Assembly: GCA_019749805.1 (NCBI GenBank)
Contig: JAIEPH010000018.1
Coordinates: 1-64,000 of the forward strand
From: Mycobacteriaceae bacterium
Lineage (GTDB): Bacteria > Actinomycetota > Actinomycetes > Mycobacteriales > Mycobacteriaceae
Length of the DNA stretch: 64,000 nt
Reading direction: 5' to 3'
Shown piece after piece: positions 34,327 to 45,400 of the stretch. Position 1 is the first letter of the stretch. Each line of letters starts with the position of its first letter. A program made the position numbers and the translations under genes. The notes beneath the pieces are model-generated. The model saw only the letters and a program-made list of their open reading frames with translations. It had not been told where the DNA came from and searched no databases.

Positions 34327-34870
34327 ACCCGCCACCCCAGGGGCCCGGTCGCCCACCGCCGGGTGGTCGGGCCTCTCTTTTCCGTCTCGGGCCACCCGTT
34401 CCGCCGCGACGACACGCAGAAACCCCCAATTCACGCGCCACCGTCGCCGCTTCTTGTACAGAACGCCATTTGCTGTAGTGACGTCAGCAGCCCAAGTCGC
34501 CTTTTTCATCAGCGGGCCCGATGCCCCTCCCGCTACAATCCCCGAACACGATCTCGAACCTCGGAAAACCGGCCAATTTCATAGGAAGCGCGTCGGTAAA
34601 ACCGCCACTATCCGAGGAACTGAAATTCGCGATCATCACGGTTCGGTCTTGCCCATCCGGTCTTGCACAGCTGCGCATGCAGCATGACCAGGTCGGACGG
34701 AGCCTCTCCGGTCCTCGATCTGACACGCGTCGGGCACATTCCCAGTAGCGAAATCGGCATAGAAGAGGGTGGGAATCGCCAATGAGGGCACCTGGAGTAA
34801 GCGCGAATTAACAATGCAATCAGAACCCCGAATAGAAAGGCAAAATATGTCTGAGAACTTCGTAAAAAGA
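34327..34870. other. intergenic region without a convincing gene
   Basis: No domain-bearing frame. The right part (from about 34790) is AT-richer than anything nearby and runs into the promoter at 34876. Confidence 0.4.
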
Positions 34871-34875
34871 ATTGC

Positions 34876-34881
34876 TATAAT
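34876..34881 (+). promoter_or_regulatory. extended -10 promoter element before the redoxin
   Basis: TGCTATAAT contains a consensus TATAAT with an upstream TGN. It lies in an AT-rich stretch 66 bp before the ATG of the redoxin gene. Confidence 0.6.
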
Positions 34882-34893
34882 CGGATATAGGCA

Positions 34894-34909
34894 CTATCAT
34901 TAATGGTAG
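34894..34909. promoter_or_regulatory. near-perfect 16-bp operator dyad
   Basis: CTATCATTAATGGTAG is an inverted repeat with one mismatched pair. It is placed just downstream of the -10 element, where a repressor would block transcription. Confidence 0.45.
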
Positions 34910-34946
34910 CGATAAACGCCGGGCGCACTATTTCTTGGAGGCGATC

Positions 34947-35180
34947 ATGAGCACGATTATCTACACCAAGCCCGCTTGCGTGCAGTGCACCGCGACCAAA
35001 CGCGAATTCGACAAATTGGGACTGGAATACGACGTAGTGGACATTACGGCCGACTCCAGCGCGCGCGATCTGGTGCTGAGCATGGGCTACCTGAGCGCAC
35101 CGGTCGTGGTGAGCCCAGGCGGGCACTGGTCGGGATTTCGGCCCGACCGGATCAAAGGCCTGGCCAACCAGGCAGCCTGA
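34947..35180 (+). CDS. nrdH: NrdH-like glutaredoxin/redoxin
   Basis: This 77-residue thioredoxin-fold protein has the active site CVQC at residues 11-14. It also has the downstream cis-Pro region SAPVV and the WSGFRPDRI motif typical of NrdH, the electron donor for class Ib ribonucleotide reductase. Start 34947 is chosen because TTGGAGG precedes it; an upstream ATG at 34935 overlaps this site. No nrdEF genes are nearby. A plasmid copy may support nucleotide reduction, or serve the sulfur chemistry of the PAPS-reductase-like gene downstream (inference). Confidence 0.85.
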   Translation: MSTIIYTKPACVQCTATKREFDKLGLEYDVVDITADSSARDLVLSMGYLSAPVVVSPGGHWSGFRPDRIKGLANQAA

Positions 35181-35194
35181 AAGGACATCCAACA

Positions 35195-35461
35195 ATGAGC
35201 TACACGGCGACCATTACCGACCCACACGACGCCGACGCTATGCCGATGTGGGAGTCCTTCGATCACACCGACCTCGACGACGCTCTGCGGGCCGCGCAAA
35301 CCTACATTCACGCGACACAGCCGGGCGACCGCATCGTCGACGAAGGAGACGGCGTCTACGCGATCTGGACCGGCCCTGCTCCCTCGACACGCGTCGCCAC
35401 CCTCGTCATCGCACCAACTGACAATCACCACGCCCAGGCGCTGCCGCAGGCAGGTGCATAA
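35195..35461 (+). CDS. hypothetical acidic protein
   Basis: This 88-residue protein starts 14 bp after the redoxin gene with a GAAAGGA site. It contains HTDLDDALRAAQTYIHATQP and DRIVDEGDGVYAIWTG, and is likely a small alpha/beta protein. No family recognised; operon position supports it. Confidence 0.55.
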   Translation: MSYTATITDPHDADAMPMWESFDHTDLDDALRAAQTYIHATQPGDRIVDEGDGVYAIWTGPAPSTRVATLVIAPTDNHHAQALPQAGA

Positions 35462-35465
35462 CCCG

Positions 35466-35540
35466 ATGAACATCGCGCCTTCGAACATCGCCGCGGCGCC
35501 AGCCACCCTCCCCCTCACCGTCAGCGCGGTGTCGGCGTGA
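35466..35540 (+). CDS. possible 24-residue coupling peptide
   Basis: The frame MNIAPSNIAAAPATLPLTVS ends TGA at 35538-35540, overlapping the GTG start of the next gene (GTGA). It may only serve translational coupling. Very short, so uncertain. Confidence 0.3.
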   Translation: MNIAPSNIAAAPATLPLTVSAVSA

Positions 35541-36208
35541 CCGCTCAGGCCAGCGTCTTGTCACTCGACTTCGAGCAGCTCGACCTGTTCGCCGAGGTCG
35601 AAGCCGCCGAAGAGCGGCGACGCATGGACGCTGCCCCGACCCTGTTCGACACCCAACAGCGGGGCTACTTCGTGCGGGTCGCCGCCGCCAAGCAATGGGC
35701 CGAGGACTACGGACACTTCGATTGCCTGCGACGCTCCCACGCCTGGCACTCCAGTGCGACACCGTTCGACCACACCGAACCCACCGCGACGTGCCGCCCC
35801 GCAGTCCTGACCGCAGCCCTGCATTGCGACCACTACGACAACCAGTGCTCATGCGTCGGCGGAGGCGTCTACCGCGGCGCATGTCTGCACTGCACCTGGG
35901 AAGGCCCGCTGCGCGACGAGGAAAACACCGCCGCCGAAGACGCCCACGACCATGCGTGGCCCGGCTGGCGCGACCTGCCACTGGTACCCCGTCGCCCCGA
36001 CGCCGCAGTCACCCGCAAGCAGACATCCTCCGCGCTGCGCCGCTGGATCGATCAGGTCAACGCCGTCTACCCCACCGGCTGGCTCGAGTCCGGCGGACCG
36101 ATCCGCACCCGCCGCCACACCGTCGGCACCCGCCACGTCCCCAACCGCACCGGCTTCGGCGGATACGACCTGTGCGGCCACGTCACCCAAAACCCAACCC
36201 CGCTATGA
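35537..36208 (+). CDS. conserved actinobacterial hypothetical protein with Cys/His clusters
   Basis: This 223-residue protein has a GTG start overlapping the preceding short frame. The N-terminus is acidic (FEQLDLFAEVEAAEERRR). The middle contains HCDHYDNQCSCVGGGVYRGACLHCTWEG, whose clustered Cys and His suggest a zinc site. The C-terminus ends with RTGFGGYDL. I recall similar DUF6349-type proteins on mycobacterial and other actinobacterial plasmids and phages, from memory only. The stop overlaps an ATG of the next frame. Function unknown. Confidence 0.6.
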   Translation: MTAQASVLSLDFEQLDLFAEVEAAEERRRMDAAPTLFDTQQRGYFVRVAAAKQWAEDYGHFDCLRRSHAWHSSATPFDHTEPTATCRPAVLTAALHCDHYDNQCSCVGGGVYRGACLHCTWEGPLRDEENTAAEDAHDHAWPGWRDLPLVPRRPDAAVTRKQTSSALRRWIDQVNAVYPTGWLESGGPIRTRRHTVGTRHVPNRTGFGGYDLCGHVTQNPTPL

Positions 36209-36267
36209 CCTCCCCGCTGCCCGCCGCCGACACCGCCGATCAGGTTCTCCGCCACAGGAAGGCGCCC

Positions 36268-37182
36268 ATGAGCACCCAGACCCGTGACTGGTTCATCGAC
36301 CCGCACAGCGACACCGACGGCCCCCAGCCCGGCACCGCCAACACACTGCGCACCGTCACCGCCGCCCGAGCCCCCGCCGTGCGCGACTACGACGTCATCC
36401 TGGTGAACTCCAGCGCCGGCAAGGACTCCCAAGCCTCCCTGGACGTGGTGGCCGCAGCTGCCCGCGCCGCCGAGGTCCTCGAGCGCGTCGTGGTCGTTCA
36501 CGCTGACCTCGGCGACGCCGAATGGCCCGGTGTGCCCGAGTTGGCCGCCGAACACGCCGCCCACTACGGATTGCGATTCGAACTCATCCGCCGCGAACGC
36601 CACGGCCAGGTTGAAACCATCCTCGAACGGGTCCAGCAGCGCGGAAAGTGGCCCGACGCTGCACGGCGTTGGTGCACCAGCGATCACAAGCGCGGACCCA
36701 TCCGCACTGTGATGACCCGCCTGGCCGCAGAACTGCGCGAGTCCGGCCACATCGTTGACCGCCCGGTACGCATCCTCAACGTGCTCGGCCTACGCGCCCA
36801 AGAAAGCTCGGCGCGCGCCCGCCGCGTCCCCTACACCCACAACGCGGCCGCAAGCAACGGCCGCCGCTACGTCGACGACTGGTATCCGATTCACAGCTGG
36901 ACCACCGCCCAGGTCTGGGAACGCATCGCCGCAGCCGGTACCCGACCCCACGACGCCTACCGGGCCGGCATGTCCCGGCTGTCGTGCCGCTTCTGCGTGC
37001 TGGCCTCACGTGCCGACCTTGTCTGCTCAGCACGCCTGAACCCTGAACTCGCCGAGCGGTACGCGGCCGTCGAACGCCAAACCGGCCACCAGTTCCGCAC
37101 CAACCTCACCATGGCCGACGTCATCGCCGAAGCCCGCGACACCGGACAGCTTGCTCTTCTGCCGCTGGCCGACATCGCCTGA
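36268..37182 (+). CDS. PAPS-reductase/ATP-pyrophosphatase-family protein
   Basis: The protein has 304 residues. The start at 36268 has AGGAAGG at good spacing; an earlier ATG at 36205 overlapping the previous stop is the alternative (325 residues). The PP-loop SSAGKDSQAS (about 50-60) binds ATP pyrophosphate. RRWCTSDHKR and the late cysteines CRFCVLASRADLVC match the phosphoadenosine phosphosulfate reductase-like family, which includes DndC of DNA phosphorothioation. No other Dnd gene is present. Phage and plasmid homologues are of unknown use; modification of DNA or RNA is possible. Confidence 0.75.
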   Translation: MSTQTRDWFIDPHSDTDGPQPGTANTLRTVTAARAPAVRDYDVILVNSSAGKDSQASLDVVAAAARAAEVLERVVVVHADLGDAEWPGVPELAAEHAAHYGLRFELIRRERHGQVETILERVQQRGKWPDAARRWCTSDHKRGPIRTVMTRLAAELRESGHIVDRPVRILNVLGLRAQESSARARRVPYTHNAAASNGRRYVDDWYPIHSWTTAQVWERIAAAGTRPHDAYRAGMSRLSCRFCVLASRADLVCSARLNPELAERYAAVERQTGHQFRTNLTMADVIAEARDTGQLALLPLADIA

Positions 37183-37209
37183 CAACACCACCACAGAAGG
37201 AGACACCCA

Positions 37210-37470
37210 ATGTTTGAACTCGTCATCGAGCACCACGCGGCACGCACCGTCAGCCCGCATCCCAGCCAGCACGAGGCCCGCCTGCACATGGTGGCGCACC
37301 TCGAGGCCATCGCGTGTGACTACCAGATCGCCCAGGCCGCTCACGACTACACCACCTACCTGCTCACCGACCTCACCGACGACGCCGGCGACGAGCGCAT
37401 CGTCGGCCAGGCCGTCATCGAGAACCTCCAACCCGGCCGCCACGCGCCAACCGCGGTGCAGCATGGCTGA
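37210..37470 (+). CDS. small hypothetical protein
   Basis: The 86-residue protein has an AGAAGGAGA site shortly before the ATG. It is helical with several His (HHAARTVSPHPSQHEARLH). It overlaps the next gene by 8 bases, indicating co-translation. Not recognised. Confidence 0.6.
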   Translation: MFELVIEHHAARTVSPHPSQHEARLHMVAHLEAIACDYQIAQAAHDYTTYLLTDLTDDAGDERIVGQAVIENLQPGRHAPTAVQHG

Positions 37471-37795
37471 TCCCATCATCCTGGCGTCCTCGCCAGCCGG
37501 GCACGTCGAACTTCGCACCGGACATCGCAGCAGTCCCGCCCTCGATGCCAAGTTCGTCCCAGCAAGCCCACAGCGCCCCACGCAGGTGTGGACGTCCTAC
37601 GTCGCCTGGGCTGTCAAAGACCACACCCACAACGGGTGGAACCTCTGTGTCACACCCGAGTTCGTGACCCGAGGCCGCCTACATCAGCTGCCGCCGCTGC
37701 GCGCCGAGGACGAGCTCGCCGCCACCGCCTGGCTGTCCTTGCTCGCCCACAGCTGGCTGCGCCTGGTCGAAACGACCACCGAGGGCGATGCCTGA
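37463..37795 (+). CDS. hypothetical protein
   Basis: The 110-residue frame from MADPIILASSPAGHVELRTG overlaps the previous stop. It contains WTSYVAWAVKDHTHNGWNLC and a C-terminal helix AATAWLSLLAHSWLRLV. No family or membrane segment. Coupled position supports that it is expressed. Confidence 0.55.
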   Translation: MADPIILASSPAGHVELRTGHRSSPALDAKFVPASPQRPTQVWTSYVAWAVKDHTHNGWNLCVTPEFVTRGRLHQLPPLRAEDELAATAWLSLLAHSWLRLVETTTEGDA

Positions 37796-37963
37796 CCACG
37801 CACCCTCACCGACATCACGCCATCGGCTCTCGCAACGAATGGGCATCACGCGAGAAATGCGCGACACCAAAAGCGGCTTCGCAGACTCCAAACCGTCTGC
37901 GGAGCACTGTCACACCCCAACGCGACACTCGGATCGCGCGTGCTCGCGGAAAGGATGCCCCCG

Positions 37964-38137
37964 ATGACAACCGTCTTTCTGATTTTGTTCGCCCTCGTGA
38001 TGACCGCCGTAGTCGTCATCTTGTCGGCGCTCGACCCAGTCCGGTCCTTCGGTTCGGCTCTGGTGCGCAACGCGACCGAAGTGATTGTGATCGTTGCCAT
38101 CTGCTTCGCCGCGGCCGCGCTCACCCAACTGCCGTAA
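37964..38137 (+). CDS. small two-helix membrane protein
   Basis: The 57-residue protein has a GAAAGGA site. Two hydrophobic helices (about 3-22, VFLILFALVMTAVVVILS, and about 40-55) are joined by a short polar loop. It could be a small toxin-like or accessory membrane peptide; an upstream in-frame start at 37940 is weaker. Function unknown. Confidence 0.55.
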   Translation: MTTVFLILFALVMTAVVVILSALDPVRSFGSALVRNATEVIVIVAICFAAAALTQLP

Positions 38138-38151
38138 CGCCAACACGGCCT

Positions 38152-38682
38152 TCACCACAACGTTGGCTCGTTCGTTCCGAGCAGCGCCGCCGCCACAGCC
38201 TCGGCATCCCAACCATCGCGTACCGCTTCCCGCAGCGCCAGCGCCCGCTCTATCCGCTGGACCACACCGGCGCCCCGCGTGAGGATCGCCGGCCGGCCAC
38301 CCCCACGCCGCATCTGCGCCATCCGCTTCAAATTCTCGCGCTGATCGCCCGGCACCACATGTAACCGCCGCCCACCTGCCTCCTCAGCGGGCACCACGCG
38401 CACGCACACGGTGTTGTCGCACTGGTGCAGCGCGCGCACCTGCGCCGACAGTGGCTCACCGTTCAGCGACAGCGCCAACGCATAGCGCGCCGCGCGCACC
38501 ACCCGAACCACCCCACCACGCCGCAGCGCGAACACCCCATAGCCCTCGCTCAGCGCCCCCACGTAGATCGCGCAATCCTCAATGCGCGGACCCACCACAA
38601 CCTTTCCAAGAAACCGAGCAATCTCACCCGCGTGCGCGACGGGGTCCACCCGCAGCGTTAGCGGTTCCCACCGCCGCGACAT
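38152..38682 (-). CDS. HNH-endonuclease-like protein, possibly degenerate
   Basis: The protein has 176 residues from MSRRWEPLTLRVDP, with GGCGGA upstream; 38700 is an alternative. The middle resembles HNH/homing-type nucleases: ALHQCDNTVCVRVVP then HVVPGDQRENLKRMAQMRRGG. This fits the HxCDNxxCvnPxH...N...M...RG pattern but with altered spacing and missing a clear second His, so catalysis is doubtful. The C-terminal helix may bind DNA. It follows the gene at 38744 in the same direction. Confidence 0.5.
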   Translation of the reverse strand: MSRRWEPLTLRVDPVAHAGEIARFLGKVVVGPRIEDCAIYVGALSEGYGVFALRRGGVVRVVRAARYALALSLNGEPLSAQVRALHQCDNTVCVRVVPAEEAGGRRLHVVPGDQRENLKRMAQMRRGGGRPAILTRGAGVVQRIERALALREAVRDGWDAEAVAAALLGTNEPTLW

Positions 38683-38743
38683 GCTTTGTCCGCCAGACAT
38701 CCTCGCGCTCACATACATCGCCCAGTGCGCCGCCACCGCGCCG

Positions 38744-39208
38744 CTATTGGGCACCCACTGCGGCGCGGACACCTTCCTGCCCACCGCCGGCAGCGACGTC
38801 GTCGGTGGGCACCGCCGCAGACCCATTCTCGAGCCCGACGTTATCTCCCGACTCTGTTCCAGCCGCCCCATCGGCAGCCACCAGCTTCAGATACTCACGC
38901 ACCCGCGCCGGTGTGATCCCCGCCTGCGCGGCGATCCCGCTGACTGTCTCACCGCGAAACCGCATCGCCTGCAACGCCTTCCCCGCCTCACCCCGAAACT
39001 TCAGCCTCCGCGCCGCGGCCTGCTCCCGAACCTTCTCAATCTGCGCGTCAAGCCACTCATCGACCCCATCGGCTTTCGCAGTCGAGACCATGAACATCGC
39101 CAGATCCTCAATGTTCTGGCGTTCCCGCGCCACTCGTTCCGCGGCGGCCGCCGCCTGGACCTCCAACAGCCGCGCACGCGCCGTCTTCTTGTTCGTCGTC
39201 CGTTCCAT
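38744..39208 (-). CDS. helical protein with C-terminal helix-turn-helix
   Basis: The protein has 154 residues, starting MERTTNKKTARARLLEVQ. A long charged helix (about 5-70) precedes FRGETVSGIAAQAGITPARV, a helix-turn-helix, and an acidic/Gly-rich tail. It is divergent from the relaxase gene across the 275-bp candidate oriT, so it could be a relaxosome accessory or a regulator of transfer. That role is inferred from position only. Confidence 0.5.
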   Translation of the reverse strand: MERTTNKKTARARLLEVQAAAAAERVARERQNIEDLAMFMVSTAKADGVDEWLDAQIEKVREQAAARRLKFRGEAGKALQAMRFRGETVSGIAAQAGITPARVREYLKLVAADGAAGTESGDNVGLENGSAAVPTDDVAAGGGQEGVRAAVGAQ

Positions 39209-39483
39209 GACTGCGAATGCTAAAGCCACCCACCAACACTTTTGCTCAACCCACAAATCCCCATCCCTGCTCCCCCCTGCCCGCTCACACAACTCACCCA
39301 TCCCAATCTCGCCAGTCCTGTTTCGCACTACCGCCACCAGCACCCCCCTGTTACAGCCCTACCGAGATCCCACACACCTCTTGCACTTAGGTCACGGCTT
39401 GGTAACGGGGCCGGGTGGGCGGTGTCCTGTGCCTTTGCTCAACATGTTGGGAATCGGCCTTACCGTCGGCTCGTGACGCGGCG
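39209..39483. other. C-rich intergenic region, candidate origin of transfer
   Basis: The plus strand is strikingly C-rich and G-poor (many CCC, CACCC and ACACAC runs) between about 39230 and 39390, then becomes G-rich. It holds GCTCAACCCACAAATC and later GCTCAACATGTTGGGA. It lies directly upstream of the relaxase, the usual place for oriT of MobF systems. No nic site could be identified. Confidence 0.35.
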
Positions 39484-42400
39484 ATGATGAGCACCCACAA
39501 GCTCACCGCCGGAGACGGATACCTGTATCTGATCCGGCAGACCGCGGCTGCCGATGGCACCGACAAGGGCCGCTCATCGCTCAACGACTACTACTCAGCC
39601 AAAGGTGAATCGCCGGGCCGCTGGGTAGGCCGCGGCGTCGCCTCACTGGCGGAGCCGAGCGGGCGCACTCTACTCACCGACACCGCCCAGGACCTGTGGC
39701 GCGTCGAGGAAGGCTCGCAGGTCTCCGAGGATCAAATGAAGGCCCTCTATGGGCTGGGGATGCACCCCAACGCCGCGGCCATGGTCAAACACCTGATCGC
39801 CCAAGGCGCTCCGAAAAACGGCGCCCTGCAGGCAGCCAAACTTGGCCGCCCCTTTCACATCAACGACGGCCACTCCGAACTGCAACGCCGCGTTGCCGTG
39901 GCCTACCGCGACCACAACCTCAGCCAAGCAGAGCACTGGAACTCCCCCATCGACGACGCCTTGCGGGCCCAGATGCGCACCACCATCGCCCGGGAGATGT
40001 TCGCCGAAGAATACGGACGCGAACCTGCTGACGACCGCGAACTGACCGGCTATATCGCCCGCGGCTCGCGCGAGTTGACCACCTCGGTGGCCGGCTACGA
40101 TCTGACGTTCACTCCAGTCAAAAGCATCTCGGTGCTGTGGGCGTTGGCGCCCCTGGAGGTCTCACGCATCATCGAACAGGCCCACGACCGTGCCGTCGCC
40201 GACGCGCTGGAGTACCTGCAAGACAACGCCGCCTTCACCCGAACAGGTTCGCAAGGCGTCGCCCAGATCGACACCGACGGCTTCATAGCCGCAGTATTCA
40301 CCCACCGCGACAGCCGCGCCGGCGACCCCAACCTGCATTCCCATGTGGCGGTGAGCAATAAAGTCCGCGCAGTCGGCGCCGACGGCATCGCGCGCTGGCT
40401 CGCACTCGACGGACGCCCACTATTCAAGTCCACAGTCGCGGCCTCCGAGCTCTACAACACACGCATGGAGGGCTACCTCGGCGCCGCCCTAGGCATGCAG
40501 TTCGCCGATCGCGCCGACACCGAACGAGGCAAGCGCGCTGTCCGCGAAATCGAAGGCATACCAACGCCTCTGTGTGACGTGCTGTCGTCGCGACGAGCCG
40601 CTATCGAACACCGCTACGCCGAGCTGGCGAAGCAGTTCCAAGACGATCACGGACGTGAACCAACCACCCCCGAGGCGATCGCCCTGTCGCAACAGGCCAC
40701 CCTCGAAACCCGCCCCGCAAAACACGAGCCACGCTCACTGGCCGAACAGCGCCAGCAATGGCGCGGCCAAGCCATCGCCCACCTCGGAGGACAGTCCGCG
40801 CTCAGCGGGCTGCTCGCACGCGTGCTGTCCGGTCGGCGCCGACCAACACCGCACATCACCGCCGAATGGATCGACGAACAAGCCGCCGCCGTAATCGAAA
40901 CCGTCGCCGAGTCACGCTCGATCTGGCAGCGCACCCACGTCTTCGCCGAAGCTCAACGCCGCGTGCGCGCCCAAGGCGTGGCCAGCGACCCCCAGATAGC
41001 CGAAGCCATCACCGCTGCGGCCCTGAAAGACCCCTACAGCGTCGCGCACGCCCGCGACCACGACGCCGACCTCGGCGAGCCGCAGGCGTTGCGGCGGCGC
41101 AACGGCGCAAGCGTGTACAGCACGCACGGAACCGAGTTGTACACCAACGAAGCTATTTTGGCCGCCGAGCGGCGCATCATCGCCGCCGCCCACCGCCACG
41201 ACGGCCGCCAGGTTTCCGAACGCGCCGTCGACATGGCGCTGCTCGAACAGCACGCCAAGGGCCGCTCCCTCAACGCCGGACAGGAAGCGTTGGTACGACA
41301 CATGGCGTGCACCGGCGCGCGGGTCGCATTAGCCCTCGCACCGGCAGGCACCGGCAAAACCACCGCGATGGCGACCCTCGCCCGCGCCTGGGAGGAAGAA
41401 GGCGGGCGTGTGGTCGGGCTGGCGCCCAGCGCCAACGCCGCCCAAGTGCTGCGCGACGACATGCGCGGCCAAGGCCTGCACATCAACGCCGACACGATCG
41501 ACAAACTCGTATGGCTACACCGCCACCCCGATGCACCCAAACACGATTCAGCCCGGTCCTGGTTCGACACCATCGACCACAACACGCTGATCATCGTCGA
41601 TGAAGCCGGAAAAGCCGGCACGTTCGCGCTCGACACAGTAATAAGCACAGCGCTGGCCCGCGGCGCCACCGTGCGCCTTATCGGCGATGACAAACAGCTG
41701 TCGTCCATTTCAGCCGGCGGTGTCCTGCGCGACATCGCCGCCACCGCCGGATCCGTCACGCTCACCGAAGTGATGCGGTTCTCATCGCGCGCCGAAGCCG
41801 CCGCCACCCTCGCGCTGCGGGAAGGCGACCCGGCCGGGCTTGCGTTCTACGCCGACAACCACCGCGTCCATGTCGGCGCCGACACCACCGCAGCCGATAT
41901 GGCATTCCAACGCTGGCGCGCAGACAGAGCCAACGGATGGGACTCACTTCTACTGGCCCCCACCAACGAAGCCGTCGCCGAACTCAACGAACGCGCGCGC
42001 CTGGACCGCCTGAGCGCCGCCGCAGACGACCCCCACGCCGTCGAAACCCCTGGCGGCGAAGCAGAATTGTCCGACGGGTTGCGCGCCTCGGTGGGCGACA
42101 TCATCACCACCCGCAAGAACCGCCGCGCGCTGCGCCTGGGCGGTGCGCGCGACTTCGTACGCAACGGCTATCGCTGGACGGTGATGAAAGTTGGCCGCAG
42201 CGGCAGCCTGACCGTCGCGCACTTGGACACCGGGCTGAAAGTGACCTTGCCGAGCTGGTATGTCCGCGACAACGTCACCCTCGGCTACGCCGCCACCATT
42301 GATTCCGCCCAAGGCATCACCGTCGGCAACAGAAAACGAAACATCAAGGGAAGCTGCCACATCGTCGGCTGCGACACGCTGACCCGCCAACAGGTCTACA

Positions 42401-45400
42401 CCGCGCTGACCCGCGCGATCGACGAAAACCACATCTACCTATCCACCGCCGAACACGACCCGCATCGCATCCTGACCCCCAAGGCCACCCACCCCGACAC
42501 CGCGATCGACGTACTCACTCGTTGCCTGGCCCGCGACGACGCCCAGGTGTCGGCCACCACCGGGGACCGCCAATCACGAGATCCGTTCCGCCGCCTCGCC
42601 CACGCCGGCACCCGCTACCTTGACGCGATCGGCGAGATGGCCCAGCTCCACCTCGGTGCCGCCGCCATGGCCGACATCGACCACCACGCCGAAACGTTGC
42701 ACCCCGGTCTGACGCAGCAATCCGGGTGGCCCGTACTACGCAAACACCTGGCCATCATCGGCGCCAACGACGGCGATCCCATCACACGGCTCACCGCTGC
42801 TGTGGGTCACTCCGATCTGAGCAACGCTGCCGACGCCGCCGCCGTCCTCGATTGGCGCCTCGACCCCACAGGCGAACACTCCGCCGGCGTCGGACCACTG
42901 CGTTGGCTGCCCGCCATCCCAACCGCCTTGGCCGCTGGCGCGCACGCCGCGCCCTTCCTGCAACGCCGCGCAACCCTGGTGGCCGACCTCGCCGAACAGA
43001 TCCGCGACACCGCAAGGACGTGGACGCCGGCCACCGCCCCACCGTGGGCGCGGCCCATTTCAGCGGTCAACCCGCGGCTGGCCGCCGAAATCGCGGTCTA
43101 CCGCGCCGCGTTCGACGTTCCCGACGCCGACACCCGCCTGACTGGACCCGACCAATACCCAGCGCGGGCCCGCGCCATTCAACAGTTGCTTGAACGGCAT
43201 GCCGCGGCGCTGCTCGGCCGGCCCGGAACCGAAAGCAGCCGCTGGGACACGCTGATCGACAGCGTCGACACCCGGATACGGCGTGACCCGTACTGGCCGC
43301 AATTGGCGGCACACCTATCCACAGTCGCGCGCACCGGAGTCGATCTGCACCAGCTGCTCGCCGACACCGTCGAACACGGCCCGTTGCCCGACGAAATGCC
43401 CGGCGCAGCACTGTGGTGGCGGCTGTGCGGCACCCTCACACCGGCCACGCTCGACATCTCATCGACGCATCTACGCCCCCCGTGGCTAGCCGACCTACAC
43501 GACGTGTTCGGCTCAGCATTGGCCGAAACGATCGCCGCTGATCCCGCCTTCCCCGGCCTAGTCGCCGCCGTCGCGGCCACCGACTCCACCCGATGGACGC
43601 CACGCGACCTACTTCACGTCGCCTTCGAGCATCTCCACGACGTCGACCACGAACCACCGTTGCGGCCTGACGAGTACGCCCGCCTACTGACCTACTCCAT
43701 CGACCTGTTCACCACCGAGCACCCGTTCGACCATGACATCCCCATCCCGGCCGAGCCGCCGCAAACCCCCGAAGAATCCGAGGCGCTGCGCCACCACTAC
43801 CCCGACCCCGAACAGCCAGACCATCCCAACCCGCAGCACAGCGTCGGTGACGATGAATTGCTCCAGCTGCTCGGATATGCACCGGACGCGACCGCGCCCG
43901 AGGACCCTGAACAACTACCGCCCGACCCGGCCCATAACGGCATCGACACCGCCGCCGACCTCGATGGACTCACCTTCGACGACCTGCTCACCGAGCGTCC
44001 CATCACCCGGCCGCTTCAGCCCGCACTCAACAACGTCGCCGCACTTCGCACCGCCTACCAGCACGCCAGCGCCGACATCGACCGATTAGAACAACTCGTC
44101 CGCGAATCCCGCGGGCCCGCCGCGCAAGCCGCGCTACCCGAACTGCTCAAGCTGCGCGCCCGCGCCGACGCGGACCGCCCCTACATGCTCGCCGTCCACG
44201 ACGTCATCGAACGCTGGGACGAAGCCGAAGCCGCCTACGAACACGCGCTACGCCACGTCGAGTGGGCACGACAACAGCTCGACACCGCCCAGGCCGACCC
44301 TCACGCCGACCCGCTCGACGTCGCCTCCGCGCGCGCGGGCGTCAAGCTGGCCACAATGCTGATGCCCAGCAGCCCTCCCGCCGAACGATTCCACGCCGAA
44401 CTCACCGAGGCGATCGCCGCCCGCGCGCACGCCGCCGGCGGTGCCGACAAGGTAGTCACCTCCGAAGACGTCGACAGCGCCAGGCTCGCCGCCGAAAACA
44501 CCGATCGGGCCGCACTGCGGGCCGCCATCGCCGCACGCAACCAACTCCGCGCCGAACTCGATCGCGCAGAAATCGCCGCTGCGGCCGCGTTCGCCGAAGC
44601 CCAAACCCGAAACGCAGACGACATCCTCGATCGCATCGACGCCCTGCACACCGAACTGTCTGTTCTCAATGCCGCGGGCGGCTACCAGCTGCAGCGCCGT
44701 CTGCACATTCCGTCCACCGCCACCGATCACCTTGACCCGATGACGGCCCGCGCCGTTGCCGCACTGGCCACCAACGGCTTCACCGTCACCCCGGTCCACG
44801 CCGGTGACGACCGCGAAGCACTCGACGCGCTCAGCCTCTTCCACGCGGCCGCCTCAGCCCAAAACAAGAAAGTGCTGTGGTGCACGCCCACAACAGATCT
44901 CGCCGAGCGGGCGCTCGCCGCAGGCGTCGCCGACACCATCGCCCACATTGACAACGCCCACCAATATCTGCGCGACGGCAGCTGGCAACTACCGGCCGAA
45001 AGCATCGTCGTTCTCGACCATGCCGCCGACATGGCACCCCACACCATCGCCGACTTCGCCGAACACGCGGCCCAACAGAACGCAAGCCTGCTTCTCATCG
45101 ACCCCGGCGACAATCGCTGGCCTCAACCACCATCAGCTGCGCTGCTGAAGCTGCTGCACCACGACCTTCCATGGTCGGTCACCCTCAGCACCGCCGAACC
45201 CACACCAGAACGGCGCCGCCACGCCCAGCCCGACCTCGACCCAGTCCTCGAACAAGCAGACCGCTACGACCCCAACCTGCTACCACCCGACGTCATCGAC
45301 GCGCTCAACCGGCGCCACGCCCTGCGCGACGAATACCGCTCAGCCCACAGATTCCACAACATGCTTTGGCGCGTCACCGACGCCCACGCCAACGACCACA

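Noticed and set aside
33920..34687. 255-residue Thr/Pro-rich frame
   Set aside because: Composition is that of an out-of-frame reading; the coding-like sequence here is in the other two frames of the frameshifted gene.
36205..37182. PAPS-reductase-like gene considered as DndC of a phosphorothioation system
   Set aside because: No DndA, B, D or E homologue lies nearby; only the PP-loop family assignment is supported.
43733..45148. plus-strand frames inside the relaxase, Thr/Pro-rich
   Set aside because: They are alternative-frame shadows of the 1,980-residue relaxase-helicase.
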